Assembly (NCBI GenBank): GCA_964617665.1
Contig: CAZUAH010000215.1
Coordinates: 1-22,020, forward strand
Reading direction: 5' to 3'
Source of the DNA: JADHUC01 sp964617665
GTDB taxonomy: Bacteria; Planctomycetota; Planctomycetia; Pirellulales; Pirellulaceae
Length of the DNA: 22,020 nt
Below, piece by piece: positions 15,174 through 22,020 of this stretch. Made by a program: the position numbers and the translations under genes. Under the pieces are notes generated by a model. That model was not told where the DNA came from, searched no databases, and saw only the letters and a program-made list of their open reading frames with translations. Numbering within the stretch: the first letter of the stretch is position 1; each line of letters starts with the position of its first letter.

Positions 15174-15437
15174 TGGTCCGGCCCTCCATTGTTCATGTCA
15201 GACTGCGGAAAATGTCGCCGAGTATCTGCTCGGTTGAGCCCACGTGGCGCGGGCATGTACCAATATAAGCGACGAACACGGAAAAGACGATGTCTTCGAC
15301 CAACAATGTCTTTGGAGCGAACCGTACCCGCCCCTAATTGGACGTCCGAGGACTGGGCTGGCAGTTCAGGCACATCAACCGGTAGAATTGGCTCTACCCA
15401 TTTACGATCCGTCCGTTATGCCAAGGAGCCCACATCC

Positions 15438-15902
15438 GTGGACTACAACCAGATTCTTCCTAATGTTTATGTGGGCGCTTGCCCAAGGAATGCCGAGCAC
15501 GTCGATCTGCTGAAAAGCCATATCGGAATCACGGCCGTTCTGAACCTCCAGACCGAGGACGATTTCGACGACTGGGGCATCAACTGGTACGACATGGAGG
15601 CACACTATCACGAAGCGGGTGTCCAGGTCCGGCGAACGCCCGTCCGGGATTTCGATGCGGACGCGCTTCGCAGAGGCCTTCCGCAGTGCGTCGAGGCACT
15701 TAAGGACCTTCTAAGGGACGGCCACACGGTCTACGTCCACTGCAGCGCGGGCATCAATCGCTCGCCCAGCACCGTGATCGCATATCTGCACTGGGTCGAA
15801 CAATTGGATTGGGAACAAGCGATCGACCAAGTGACCAGCAACCGCCATTGCGACCCCTACCTGGACGTCATTCAGGCGGCTACAGAGGATCGAAACGAGT
15901 AG
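15438..15902 (+). CDS. Dual-specificity protein phosphatase
   Basis: 154 residues from GTG 15438, with AAGGAG at 15423-15428 9 nt upstream. The frame is open far upstream (to 15039), but that stretch overlaps the divergent gene, is Arg/Ser/Thr-rich and has no phosphatase similarity. An ATG at 15255 would add 61 such residues. The domain matches DSP/Cdc14-like Cys phosphatases: YNQILPNVYVGACPRNAEHV at 3-22 (typical 'I.P.LYVG'), ITAVLNLQTEDD at 31-42, the general-acid loop VRDFDAD at 69-75 (D71 or D73) and the P-loop VHCSAGINRSPS at 100-111 (C102, R108). It removes phosphate from Tyr/Ser/Thr residues or possibly from a carbohydrate (laforin-like); the target is unknown. It is divergent from the 163-residue gene. 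A palindromic repeat begins 21 bp after its stop. Confidence 0.85.
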   Translation: MDYNQILPNVYVGACPRNAEHVDLLKSHIGITAVLNLQTEDDFDDWGINWYDMEAHYHEAGVQVRRTPVRDFDADALRRGLPQCVEALKDLLRDGHTVYVHCSAGINRSPSTVIAYLHWVEQLDWEQAIDQVTSNRHCDPYLDVIQAATEDRNE

Positions 15903-15923
15903 ATAGTTATCAGAATCCGATTC

Positions 15924-15996
15924 CGGGAGGGCGAAGCTCCCGCTGAGCCGCGAACCGGGGTCAGATGACCGGCTCGGCGGGAGCCTCGCCCTCCCG
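15924..15996. repeat. GC-rich palindromic interspersed repeat, copy 2
   Basis: The arms CGGGAGGGCGAAGCTCCCGC (continuing TGAGCCG, 15924-15950) and CGGCTCGGCGGGAGCCTCGC (continuing CCTCCCG, 15970-15996) form a ~26-bp stem with only one or two mismatches. The arms are nearly identical to the copy at 2330-2400; the loop differs. It again lies between the ends of convergent genes (phosphatase 15902, SGNH hydrolase 16016), suggesting a shared role at 3' ends. Confidence 0.88.
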
Positions 15997-16015
15997 TTCC
16001 TCAAACCACCTACAG

Positions 16016-17317
16016 CTACTCGATCATATCGCCCAGCAGCATGACCTGCGACGCGCGGATATTCGTGCCCTGATACTTAGGCGTCTTGAGTTCCTTGTCG
16101 GGATCCTTCAGGCGAAAGGCAACAGGCTGGCGGTCGGGCTGATTGGGATGAATCTCGACAGTGACCGTGTGGACTTCGTTGGGATCCAGCCCTTGGGCGA
16201 TGGAAAGAGTCGCAATGCGGTGATAGGTGCAATAGCTGTCGAATCTGGGTACCGGCTTCTCACGCGTCTTTCCATCGACCGTGATGGTCACCTGCCCGCC
16301 GTCGGGGCCAAGCAGGTCGTATAGCTTTGCCTGCGATCCCCGGAAGCGAAAAGTGAGGCGGCTTCCCGGCCGAGTCGCTTCCCACAGCGTTCCCATGCGA
16401 CCGCCAAATCGTTTTGTGAAGACATGTTCACCGTCGAGTTGTTTCCAGTCGCCGTTGAGCATCTCCGGCGCAATGGGCACCATCTTGGCCGCCTGCCAAT
16501 GGTCGGCTAGGAATGGTCTGTCGAGCTTGGCTGTGTGGTCAACAGCTTGTGACGTTTGCCGCATCGCGGTCACTGCGTCGGCGATCACGTCGGTATAGAT
16601 CTGATGTCCGGCGTCCAGTGGATGTACGCCGTCTTTGGAGAAACGGACTACTCCCTCGTCAGTCGGCTCGTAGGACTTGAAGATCAGCTTGCCGTCCTGA
16701 TTCAATTCGACGATGCGCAAGGCTACGTTGATCGACGGAATTCCATAATGGTCCGCCAGCATCTCCATGGCCGACGCCGCTCGCGGGCACTGGCCTTCCC
16801 CTAGATCCTTCTCGTACCCGACTCGATACGTGTAGACAAAGCAAATATCAGTCCGCGGATCTGCGGCCCACGTTTGACGAATGATGCCTTCCATCGCTTG
16901 CCAGATGCGATCCGGCGACGCGCCGCCATCGTTCACCGCGAATTCGACGAACAACAAGTCGGGTTTGTGATCAAGCGCATCGCGCTGCAGCCGAAACACG
17001 CCCAGGTCGCTGCCCGTTCCGCCGATCGCTGCGTGAATCTCGCTGACCTGCGCGTCGGGAAACTGTTCAGCGAACCACTGGCGCGTCTTCACTCGCCAAC
17101 CGCCGGCAGCCGTGATCGACCCACCCAGGTACGCGATACGGACATCACCGCCCTTTTCCAATTTGGCAATCACGTTTCCCAAGCCGTCGCGCGGGCACAC
17201 TATTTTCGCGGCGACCGGCTCGTATTCCGGCATCGGTGTTTCAGTACCGATAGCCATCGCAGCGAAACAGGAACAGATGAGTACCGAACACGTCACAATA
17301 CGCGCGATGTCAATCAT
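16016..17317 (-). CDS. Exported SGNH/GDSL hydrolase with C-terminal beta domain
   Basis: 433 residues from ATG 17317-17315. I chose this over the upstream in-frame start near 17410 because AAGGGAAGGG lies ~7 nt upstream and a signal peptide (IARIVTCSVLICSCFAAMAI at 4-23) then begins the protein. SGNH blocks are present: GGSITA at 65-70 (S67 nucleophile, within IAYLGGSITAAGGW), IGGTGSDLG at 98-106 (block II Gly100), FAVNDGG at 126-132 (N129) and SKDGVHPLDAGH at 227-238 (D229, H232). From ~260 to the end a beta-rich region (EHVFTKRFGGRMGTLWEATR, FRFRGSQAKLYDLLGPDGG) resembles the jelly-roll seen in CE2-like esterases. It likely removes acetyl or other acyl groups from polysaccharides outside the cytoplasm. 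It is convergent with the phosphatase gene and divergent from the GntR operon. Confidence 0.87.
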   Translation of the reverse strand: MIDIARIVTCSVLICSCFAAMAIGTETPMPEYEPVAAKIVCPRDGLGNVIAKLEKGGDVRIAYLGGSITAAGGWRVKTRQWFAEQFPDAQVSEIHAAIGGTGSDLGVFRLQRDALDHKPDLLFVEFAVNDGGASPDRIWQAMEGIIRQTWAADPRTDICFVYTYRVGYEKDLGEGQCPRAASAMEMLADHYGIPSINVALRIVELNQDGKLIFKSYEPTDEGVVRFSKDGVHPLDAGHQIYTDVIADAVTAMRQTSQAVDHTAKLDRPFLADHWQAAKMVPIAPEMLNGDWKQLDGEHVFTKRFGGRMGTLWEATRPGSRLTFRFRGSQAKLYDLLGPDGGQVTITVDGKTREKPVPRFDSYCTYHRIATLSIAQGLDPNEVHTVTVEIHPNQPDRQPVAFRLKDPDKELKTPKYQGTNIRASQVMLLGDMIE

Positions 17318-17436
17318 GTTGGGCCCTTCCCTTGGGTCGATGTCAGGTTGGTTGGTATTGGCATCTGATTCTGACCGGCGGAGCCGTTCTTGGATACTCC
17401 GCGCGAACAAAAATGTCGCATCTGCATAGCCAAGTG

Positions 17437-17512
17437 GTAGCCGGATTCGCCAGAATTCGGGCGTTGTGCAGTTTAGCCATGATCTTGCCCAAATTCTGCC
17501 GAATCCGGCTAC
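17437..17512. repeat. 76-bp palindromic interspersed repeat
   Basis: The arms GTAGCCGGATTCGCCAGAAT (continuing TCGGGC, 17437-17462) and GCCCAAATTCTGCCGAATCC (continuing GGCTAC, 17487-17512) are inverted repeats matching at 24 of 26 positions, with a 24-nt loop. It lies between the divergent SGNH hydrolase and GntR genes, ~70 bp upstream of the GntR promoter. It is unrelated in sequence to the two other palindromic families in the window and has no coding content, so it is probably another non-autonomous repeat. Confidence 0.85.
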
Positions 17513-17583
17513 AAATCAACGCTTCTGCCAGTCAGCTAAAGTGTTAGAAAATGTCAAATCCTGAGATTTTGGGCATCAGCGCC

Positions 17584-17612
17584 TTGACAGAAAAGCCGCG
17601 AACGCCTACTGT
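17584..17612 (+). promoter_or_regulatory. Sigma-70-type promoter of the GntR-ABC operon
   Basis: A perfect -35 box TTGACA (17584-17589) is followed after 17 bp by TACTGT (17607-17612), an acceptable -10 with conserved T, A and final T. It lies 33 bp before the GntR start codon. The -10 overlaps a palindromic operator, as expected for an autorepressed operon. Confidence 0.65.
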
Positions 17613-17630
17613 AATAGTTAACTAGTACAG
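17609..17630. promoter_or_regulatory. Operator palindrome for the YtrA-like GntR repressor
   Basis: The 22-bp site CTGTAATAGTTAACTAGTAC (then AG) is an inverted repeat matching itself at 20 of 22 positions around TTAA. It overlaps the -10 box and the likely transcription start, and sits immediately before the AGGAGG ribosome-binding site of the GntR gene. YtrA-subfamily GntR proteins are known to repress their own operon through such sites, so this is the probable binding site. Confidence 0.7.
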
Positions 17631-17645
17631 GAGGCGCGAGGTCTC

Positions 17646-18035
17646 ATGTTTTTTCACGTCGACCCATCCGACGGTTTGGCTATCTACGACCAAGTGGTGC
17701 GGCAGGTCATTTTTGCCGTGGCCCAAGGGGCAATCAGGCCGGGAAATCTTGTGCCATCCGTGCGCGAACTCGCACGAGAACTGGCCATCAATCCCAATAC
17801 GGTAGCCCGAGCTTATCAACAGTTGCAGGCCGACGGCGTCCTTCAGACGGTCCGCGGTATGGGCCTGGAAGTGGCCCCCGAAGCGGTGAAACACTGTCGC
17901 CAGGAACGTCAGCGGCTGATTCAAGTTCGTCTTCGCGGTACGCTTGCCGAGGCGAATCGAAGCGGTTTGGACCAAGACGAGCTTCGGCAGCTGATCGACC
18001 AAGAGTTGTCCGGCACATTACCCAACGAGAGGTGA
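17646..18035 (+). CDS. GntR-family transcriptional repressor, YtrA subfamily
   Basis: 129 residues, ATG 17646 with AGGAGG at 17629-17634. The N-terminal winged-helix domain (IYDQVVRQVIFAVAQGAIRP at 13-32, then SVRELARELAINPNTVARAY at 38-57 and QLQADGVLQTVRGMGLEV) is the standard GntR DNA-binding unit. The C-terminal ~50 residues form only short helices, as in YtrA-type regulators, which lack the large effector domain of FadR/HutC types and total ~120-130 residues. The protein has no enzymatic domain. It heads a tight operon: its TGA overlaps the start region of the ATPase gene, and the permease follows with an ATGA overlap. It most likely represses this operon until an envelope-stress or antibiotic-type signal arrives; the signal is unknown here. 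Confidence 0.9.
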   Translation: MFFHVDPSDGLAIYDQVVRQVIFAVAQGAIRPGNLVPSVRELARELAINPNTVARAYQQLQADGVLQTVRGMGLEVAPEAVKHCRQERQRLIQVRLRGTLAEANRSGLDQDELRQLIDQELSGTLPNER

Positions 18036-18037
18036 TC

Positions 18038-18964
18038 ATGACTCCCGTTATTCGTTTGCAGGGCGTTACGAAACGGTTCGGCTCACACGTGGCGTTGGAC
18101 AACGCATCGTTCGAAGTCCCTTCGGGTATCGTGTTTGCCTTACTGGGCGAAAACGGAGCCGGCAAGACGACCTGTATCCGCATCATGCTGGGACTTGCCG
18201 AGGCGGACGCCGGCCATGCAGAAATCTTTGGACTGGACAGCCTCAAGTACTCGCTGGATATCCGTCGCCGAGCGGGGTACGTGTCGGAACAGCCGACGCT
18301 GTACGATTGGATGACAGTCAACGAAATCGGCTGGTTCGCAGCCGGATTCTACAGCGAGGAATTCCTGACCCAATACCGCGACCTGACCGACCGGTTTGAG
18401 CTTCCCGGGCGCAAGAAGCTCAAGACGTTATCGAAGGGTATGCGAGCCAAAGTGTCGCTGGCCTTGGCACTGGCGAACGACCCGGCGTTGTTGGTTCTGG
18501 ACGAGCCGACATCCGGGTTGGACACGATGGTGCGGCGCGAGTTCCTGGAGAGCATGGTTGATCGGGCGGCCGAAGGGAAAACGGTGTTTCTTTCCAGCCA
18601 TCAGATCAACGAGGTGGAACGCGTGGCCGACGTCGTGGCGATCATGCACAATGGCCGTTTGGTGGTTGTCGACCGGCTGGAGAAACTGAAGGCGGAGGTT
18701 GTCGAGTTAACCGTGACGCTGTGCGACGCGTCGGCCGAACCGCCACTGGTCCAAGGCGAATTGCTCCGACAGCGTCGTCGCTCGCGGCAATGGCAGTTGC
18801 TGGTTCGCGGGCCGGACGAGGCGTCCGTGGCGGCGCTCGATACACACGCGGCTGTGGAATGTGTCGATTCGCGCACACCAAGTCTCGAAGAGATCTTTGT
18901 CGGCTTCATGCGCAGGGAAGGTGTCGTGCAACAACAAGATGTCGCCCAGGAGCAACCAGCATGA
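18038..18964 (+). CDS. ABC transporter ATP-binding protein (YtrB-like)
   Basis: 308 residues from ATG 18038. The GTG at 18032 is unlikely because the GAGAGG ribosome-binding site at 18027-18032 would overlap it. All nucleotide-binding motifs are present: Walker A GENGAGKTT at 37-45, Q-loop region YVSEQPTLYDWM at 81-92, a variant signature LSKGMRAKVS at 131-140 (typical of ABC-2 exporters), Walker B LLVLDEPTSGLD at 151-162, and the switch His188 in SSHQ. The C-terminal ~90 residues (from ~200) form the accessory domain of ABC-2-type exporters and end in a Gln-rich tail. It powers the permease encoded directly downstream (ATGA overlap at 18961-18964) and is repressed with it by the GntR protein. 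Substrate unknown; efflux or envelope maintenance is likely. Confidence 0.92.
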   Translation: MTPVIRLQGVTKRFGSHVALDNASFEVPSGIVFALLGENGAGKTTCIRIMLGLAEADAGHAEIFGLDSLKYSLDIRRRAGYVSEQPTLYDWMTVNEIGWFAAGFYSEEFLTQYRDLTDRFELPGRKKLKTLSKGMRAKVSLALALANDPALLVLDEPTSGLDTMVRREFLESMVDRAAEGKTVFLSSHQINEVERVADVVAIMHNGRLVVVDRLEKLKAEVVELTVTLCDASAEPPLVQGELLRQRRRSRQWQLLVRGPDEASVAALDTHAAVECVDSRTPSLEEIFVGFMRREGVVQQQDVAQEQPA

Positions 18965-21801
18965 CCACAGACAATGCGGTTCTTTGGCGAGTCGTGTGGA
19001 AGGAGTATCGCGGGCAGCGGGCCTTCTGGTTGGCCATTGCGCTGTTCGCCGTTGTGCTGATGGTTCTCACCACGGCAGTGAGTTTGATTGTTGACCAGCA
19101 GACTCCGGCCTATGCGCTCTTTGCAATTGCGCTGGGCATGCCCGTCTTCTACGCCTTGGGCAGCGGAGCCACGCTGTTTGCAGCCGAACACGATTCGGGA
19201 ACTTATGCTTTTCAACGCTCTCTGCCAGTGTCAGCCGGGCGACTGCTGGCCGGAAAAATGGGTTTCTCCTTGGTGAGCGCTGTTGTCCTGCCTCCCGTAC
19301 TCTGGCTCATCGCGTTGGCCTTTGCCGGCGGTGAATTTCCGCGACCAGACGAACATTTGCTCCTTTGGTTTGGTGGGATCACAACGCTGTTGGAGGTTCT
19401 CGCGTGGGCAGTATTCTTTTCGTTACTTTTCAGACGAGTCCTGTGGTCGGTCGTATTGGCGGCCCTCGGACCTTGCTTCTTCGGTTTTGTGCTTCTTCCG
19501 CAACTGTTTCTCATCATCCCTATGGGCTCGCTGGGCGCCCGCGTCGACGACTACACCGCAACGCTGCCGATTCGCGCACTGCTGGCAATCCTGGTATTCG
19601 CTGCCGACATTTGGCTTGGAAGACGCTGGCTGCGCGAGTATCCGATGCCGTGGTCTCGCCCACGAGTGCCTCGGCGGCAGATAGCCCCAACATCGGAGCG
19701 TGACGAGGTGCCGCGGGCCACTCGCGGGCTCGTGCTTGGGCGACTGGCTTGGCAGACCTGGCGCCAGTCGCGTATGTCGATTTCGTTGATCCTAGGCGGA
19801 CTTGCTGCTTTTTCTGCGTACCTGATTATCGTCAATCTTATCAACGGACACGAAGCCCTCAGCATGCCACTGGCTATGTTTCCTTTCGTGGCAGGCGTGC
19901 TGGGGTGTTGTGTGTATTGGGCAGATCAGCGGAGACAGCAATTCCGCTTCTTGGCCGAACGCGGGGTCGGGCCGCGAACTATTTGGCTCAGCAGGCAAAT
20001 CGTATGGATTTCCGCGTTGCTGGTCTGGCTCGCCGTATCACTTGCGTGTATGGCAATAGAGATGACTCGATCGACTTCGATGTTTCAAGTTGCCGTCGTC
20101 ACGGACGGTTTCAGATCTCCGCAATACACCAGCTTCCGAATTCGGACTGAGGCTATCGACATGGCCTTGATCGTGCTGGGGCTCGGACTACTAACTTACT
20201 CGATAAGCCAGGTCTGCTCCCTGTTCTTTCGCAGTGGGATCATCGCGCTGGCGATGGGTTCGTTCTGCAGCATCATGGTATGCCTCTGGGCTGTACTCAT
20301 GTGGACGCTGCAGGTGCCGCTCTGGTTTGCAGTGTTGCCAATTCCGTTGATCGCGCTTTGGGCAAGCTGGTTGCGTGCGCCTGACTGGCTGTCCGAAAGA
20401 ACAAAGTGGCGAGCCCGATTGAAACTCGTCTTCTCGCTCGCCTTTCCACTAGCAGCCGTCCTTGTGGCAACTGCCTGTTACCGTGTGTACGAAATCCCCG
20501 TTGTTCGACTGATCCTACCCGAAGCGAATCACCCCCAGCCGCCGTCTGACGAGACCCGCGAAACACTGCGTTTGTACCACGCTGCATGGTCGATGTCGGA
20601 GCCGGCGGACACAGAGAAAAGGATTGCGAAGTTCCTCGAAGCGAGTCGCCGAGAGTACTGTTGGTTTCCGAATGTTTACGACTTGCATCGACAGTCTCGT
20701 GACGGAACCACGTCTGACGAAATGAAAGATCTCGAGACGTTTGTGACATATCCGACGCGGCTGGCGAACTTCGTGCTGAATAGCTGCGATCCGTTAGAGT
20801 CCGACGGCAAGCTCGACGCAGCGTTCGAACGGTACATGGCCGTCCTACGATTCGCTCGCCATCTCTACTATCGCGGCGATCTGCGCCGGCAACGAGGCGC
20901 GGACGCCGTCGAGGCCTTGGCACTGGAGCGTCTAGGGAAGTGGGCCGCAAATCCCGGTCAGAACGCCGACACCATACGTACGGCCCTACAGAGGCTGGAC
21001 CAGGAGTACTTTGTGTTTTCGCCCTCGCGCGAGTATGAGATGCTGGACGACTACTTTGCGCGCCGCGACATCCTAGAATTCGACGAGACCGCGTGGAAGA
21101 ACTCCGGTGCTGCGTGGCAAGAGAAAGCTGTGTTTCGCTGCATGCACGTACTGCTGCCGTGCGAGCACGCACGAGTCAATCGCGTGACGGCCGTGTGCAT
21201 GGCGAGCCAGCTACAGCGGATTCGTTCGGCGCAGCGTTTGCTTGCAGAAAACGGTTGCGTGCGAGATACCGTGGACCCGCTTCACGAACGCAACCAGCGA
21301 TGGGCAAAGACCACGCCATTGCTGTGGGGGAACCCGTTCCAGCTTTCTGTGCACGAGGACTGGCGACTGGATCTAATAGCAGCTCACGAAGTGCGTCGAC
21401 GGATTGCTCGTCTACGACTTGCACTGGCCGCTTGGCGGGCCGAGCACGGCGAGTTGCCAAAGACGCTGGACGAGCTGGTGGGCAAAGAGCTGGATTCGCT
21501 GCCGGTCGATCCCTTCACCGGTCGTCCGTTTCTGTATCGCCCCCAAGGCATCCGTTGGCCGGTTCAGCGGCGCGACGCCCCCAAAGAAGTCCTGCCGCCG
21601 GGAGATATGTACGAAGAGGGAGTATTGGCTGGAACGCCGCTGCTGTGGAGCGCAGGGCCGAACCTGATCTACTTCCCTCGCGGAGGGCAAGGCGAGGCGG
21701 CGCCTGAGGACTACCAGTACTTGCCTCGACACGGCTCGGTGACGGTGCTTTCCGCCGAGCGAGAAGTCTGGTTGCTCGGCTGGTCCTTCCCAATCCTGTA
21801 A
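18961..21801 (+). CDS. Large ABC-2-type permease: two fused permease modules plus ~430-residue C-terminal domain
   Basis: 946 residues, ATG 18961 overlapping the ATPase stop as ATGA; longer in-frame upstream readings overlap the ATPase gene and are rejected. Residues ~1-225 hold one ABC-2 half (VLWRVVWKEYRGQRAFWLAI, then AAEHDSGTYAFQRSLPVSAG and several hydrophobic helices). Residues ~255-515 repeat the layout (LGRLAWQTWRQSRMSISLIL, then YWADQRRQQFRFLAERGVGP and helices), suggesting an internal duplication giving ~12 membrane spans. The last helix ends near 505. The remaining ~430 residues are hydrophilic, helical, and end in LALAAWRAEHGELPKTLDEL (continuing VGKELDSLPVDPFTGRPFLY), reminiscent of the C-terminal part of GspG-like pseudopilins. 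The domain is probably extracytoplasmic and may bind substrate or sense the envelope. Typical ABC-2 permeases are 250-400 residues, so this is exceptional in size. Confidence 0.85.
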   Translation: MTTDNAVLWRVVWKEYRGQRAFWLAIALFAVVLMVLTTAVSLIVDQQTPAYALFAIALGMPVFYALGSGATLFAAEHDSGTYAFQRSLPVSAGRLLAGKMGFSLVSAVVLPPVLWLIALAFAGGEFPRPDEHLLLWFGGITTLLEVLAWAVFFSLLFRRVLWSVVLAALGPCFFGFVLLPQLFLIIPMGSLGARVDDYTATLPIRALLAILVFAADIWLGRRWLREYPMPWSRPRVPRRQIAPTSERDEVPRATRGLVLGRLAWQTWRQSRMSISLILGGLAAFSAYLIIVNLINGHEALSMPLAMFPFVAGVLGCCVYWADQRRQQFRFLAERGVGPRTIWLSRQIVWISALLVWLAVSLACMAIEMTRSTSMFQVAVVTDGFRSPQYTSFRIRTEAIDMALIVLGLGLLTYSISQVCSLFFRSGIIALAMGSFCSIMVCLWAVLMWTLQVPLWFAVLPIPLIALWASWLRAPDWLSERTKWRARLKLVFSLAFPLAAVLVATACYRVYEIPVVRLILPEANHPQPPSDETRETLRLYHAAWSMSEPADTEKRIAKFLEASRREYCWFPNVYDLHRQSRDGTTSDEMKDLETFVTYPTRLANFVLNSCDPLESDGKLDAAFERYMAVLRFARHLYYRGDLRRQRGADAVEALALERLGKWAANPGQNADTIRTALQRLDQEYFVFSPSREYEMLDDYFARRDILEFDETAWKNSGAAWQEKAVFRCMHVLLPCEHARVNRVTAVCMASQLQRIRSAQRLLAENGCVRDTVDPLHERNQRWAKTTPLLWGNPFQLSVHEDWRLDLIAAHEVRRRIARLRLALAAWRAEHGELPKTLDELVGKELDSLPVDPFTGRPFLYRPQGIRWPVQRRDAPKEVLPPGDMYEEGVLAGTPLLWSAGPNLIYFPRGGQGEAAPEDYQYLPRHGSVTVLSAEREVWLLGWSFPIL

Positions 21802-22020
21802 CAAACGCTAGCCGTATCACGCCATCTTGCTTTCGCCCCAATCTACTCCGGCTCGACCACGCCGGTCATCCGGCACATGGCGAGTGACGAGTGTTTGCTG
21901 TATGCTGCTCGCCAATACCGGAATCATTAGAAGCGGTTTCAAAACCGGGAGGGGGGGGGGGGGGGCCCCCCCCCCAAAAAAAAAAAAAAACCAAACCCGC
22001 GGGCACCCCCCCCCCCCAAC
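21802..22020. other. 3' flank ending in probable sequence artefact
   Basis: The first ~145 bp after the permease stop contain no recognisable gene. A small inverted repeat CGGTTT-CA-AAACCG lies near 21934-21947. From ~21950 the sequence turns into runs of G, C and A with almost no other content up to the end, which looks like low-quality read ends or an assembly artefact. Confidence 0.75.

Noticed and set aside
15218..15233. CCGAG-N6-CTCGG hairpin between the divergent genes
   Set aside because: Only five base pairs in GC-rich sequence; too weak to call an operator or terminator.
15039..15437. Longer N-terminus for the dual-specificity phosphatase
   Set aside because: The extra residues are low-complexity and overlap the divergent gene; GTG 15438 has a good ribosome-binding site and the domain starts there.
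18721..18960. Upstream extension of the permease frame
   Set aside because: It overlaps the C-terminus of the ATPase gene in another frame; the ATGA overlap at 18961 is the typical coupled start.
20297..21172. Minus-strand open frame of 291 residues opposite the permease
   Set aside because: Arg/Ser/Thr-rich composition without motifs; antisense shadow of the permease gene.

Overview
The window looks like a contig from a planctomycete of the Pirellulales / Rhodopirellula kind. I infer this from three things. Sugar-related enzymes with Tat signals are abundant (DUF1080, a TIM-barrel glycosidase-like protein, a sugar-phosphate isomerase/epimerase, DUF362). There is a BBP2-type outer-membrane barrel and a YtrA-type GntR/ABC operon. 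The intergenic palindromes read as EGEAPAEP or KWSGE in spurious frames, which I recall from planctomycete genomes. Both edges look like assembly edges: the left has an in-frame stop just upstream of a truncated DUF1080 gene, and the right ends in implausible G/C/A homopolymers.

Layout. Region 1 (1-8550) is a carbohydrate-use region. It holds a truncated tandem DUF1080 protein and a Tat-exported glycosidase-like protein, both rightward. A leftward pair follows (ceramidase-like hydrolase, then an FGGY sugar kinase), divergent from a rightward cupin resembling D-lyxose isomerases, an exported sugar-phosphate isomerase/epimerase-like protein and an exported DUF362 protein. Cupin plus kinase suggests ketose formation followed by phosphorylation, but the substrate is not proven.

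Region 2 (8550-16000) is mixed housekeeping and envelope genes: a PlsC-like acyltransferase, a TrpB2-type tryptophan synthase beta chain, a BBP2-like porin with a strong terminator, a membrane-anchored alpha/beta hydrolase in a pair with a conserved 163-residue protein, and a small dual-specificity phosphatase. Region 3 (16000-21801) has an exported SGNH hydrolase, then a tight three-gene operon. That operon encodes a YtrA-like GntR repressor with a near-perfect operator over its own -10 element, an ABC ATPase, and a very large permease with two ABC-2 modules and a ~430-residue extra domain.

The most interesting non-genic content is a set of long palindromic elements. A 237-bp MITE-like inverted repeat (6998-7234) supplies the last codons and stop of the isomerase gene. 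Two copies of a ~72-bp GC-rich palindrome each sit between convergent genes. A 76-bp palindrome lies upstream of the GntR operon. Two short coding remnants are also visible on the minus strand: an amidohydrolase-like C-terminus at 7230-7328 and a fragment directly after trpB at 10164-10307. No RNA genes, CRISPR arrays or complete transposase genes were found.
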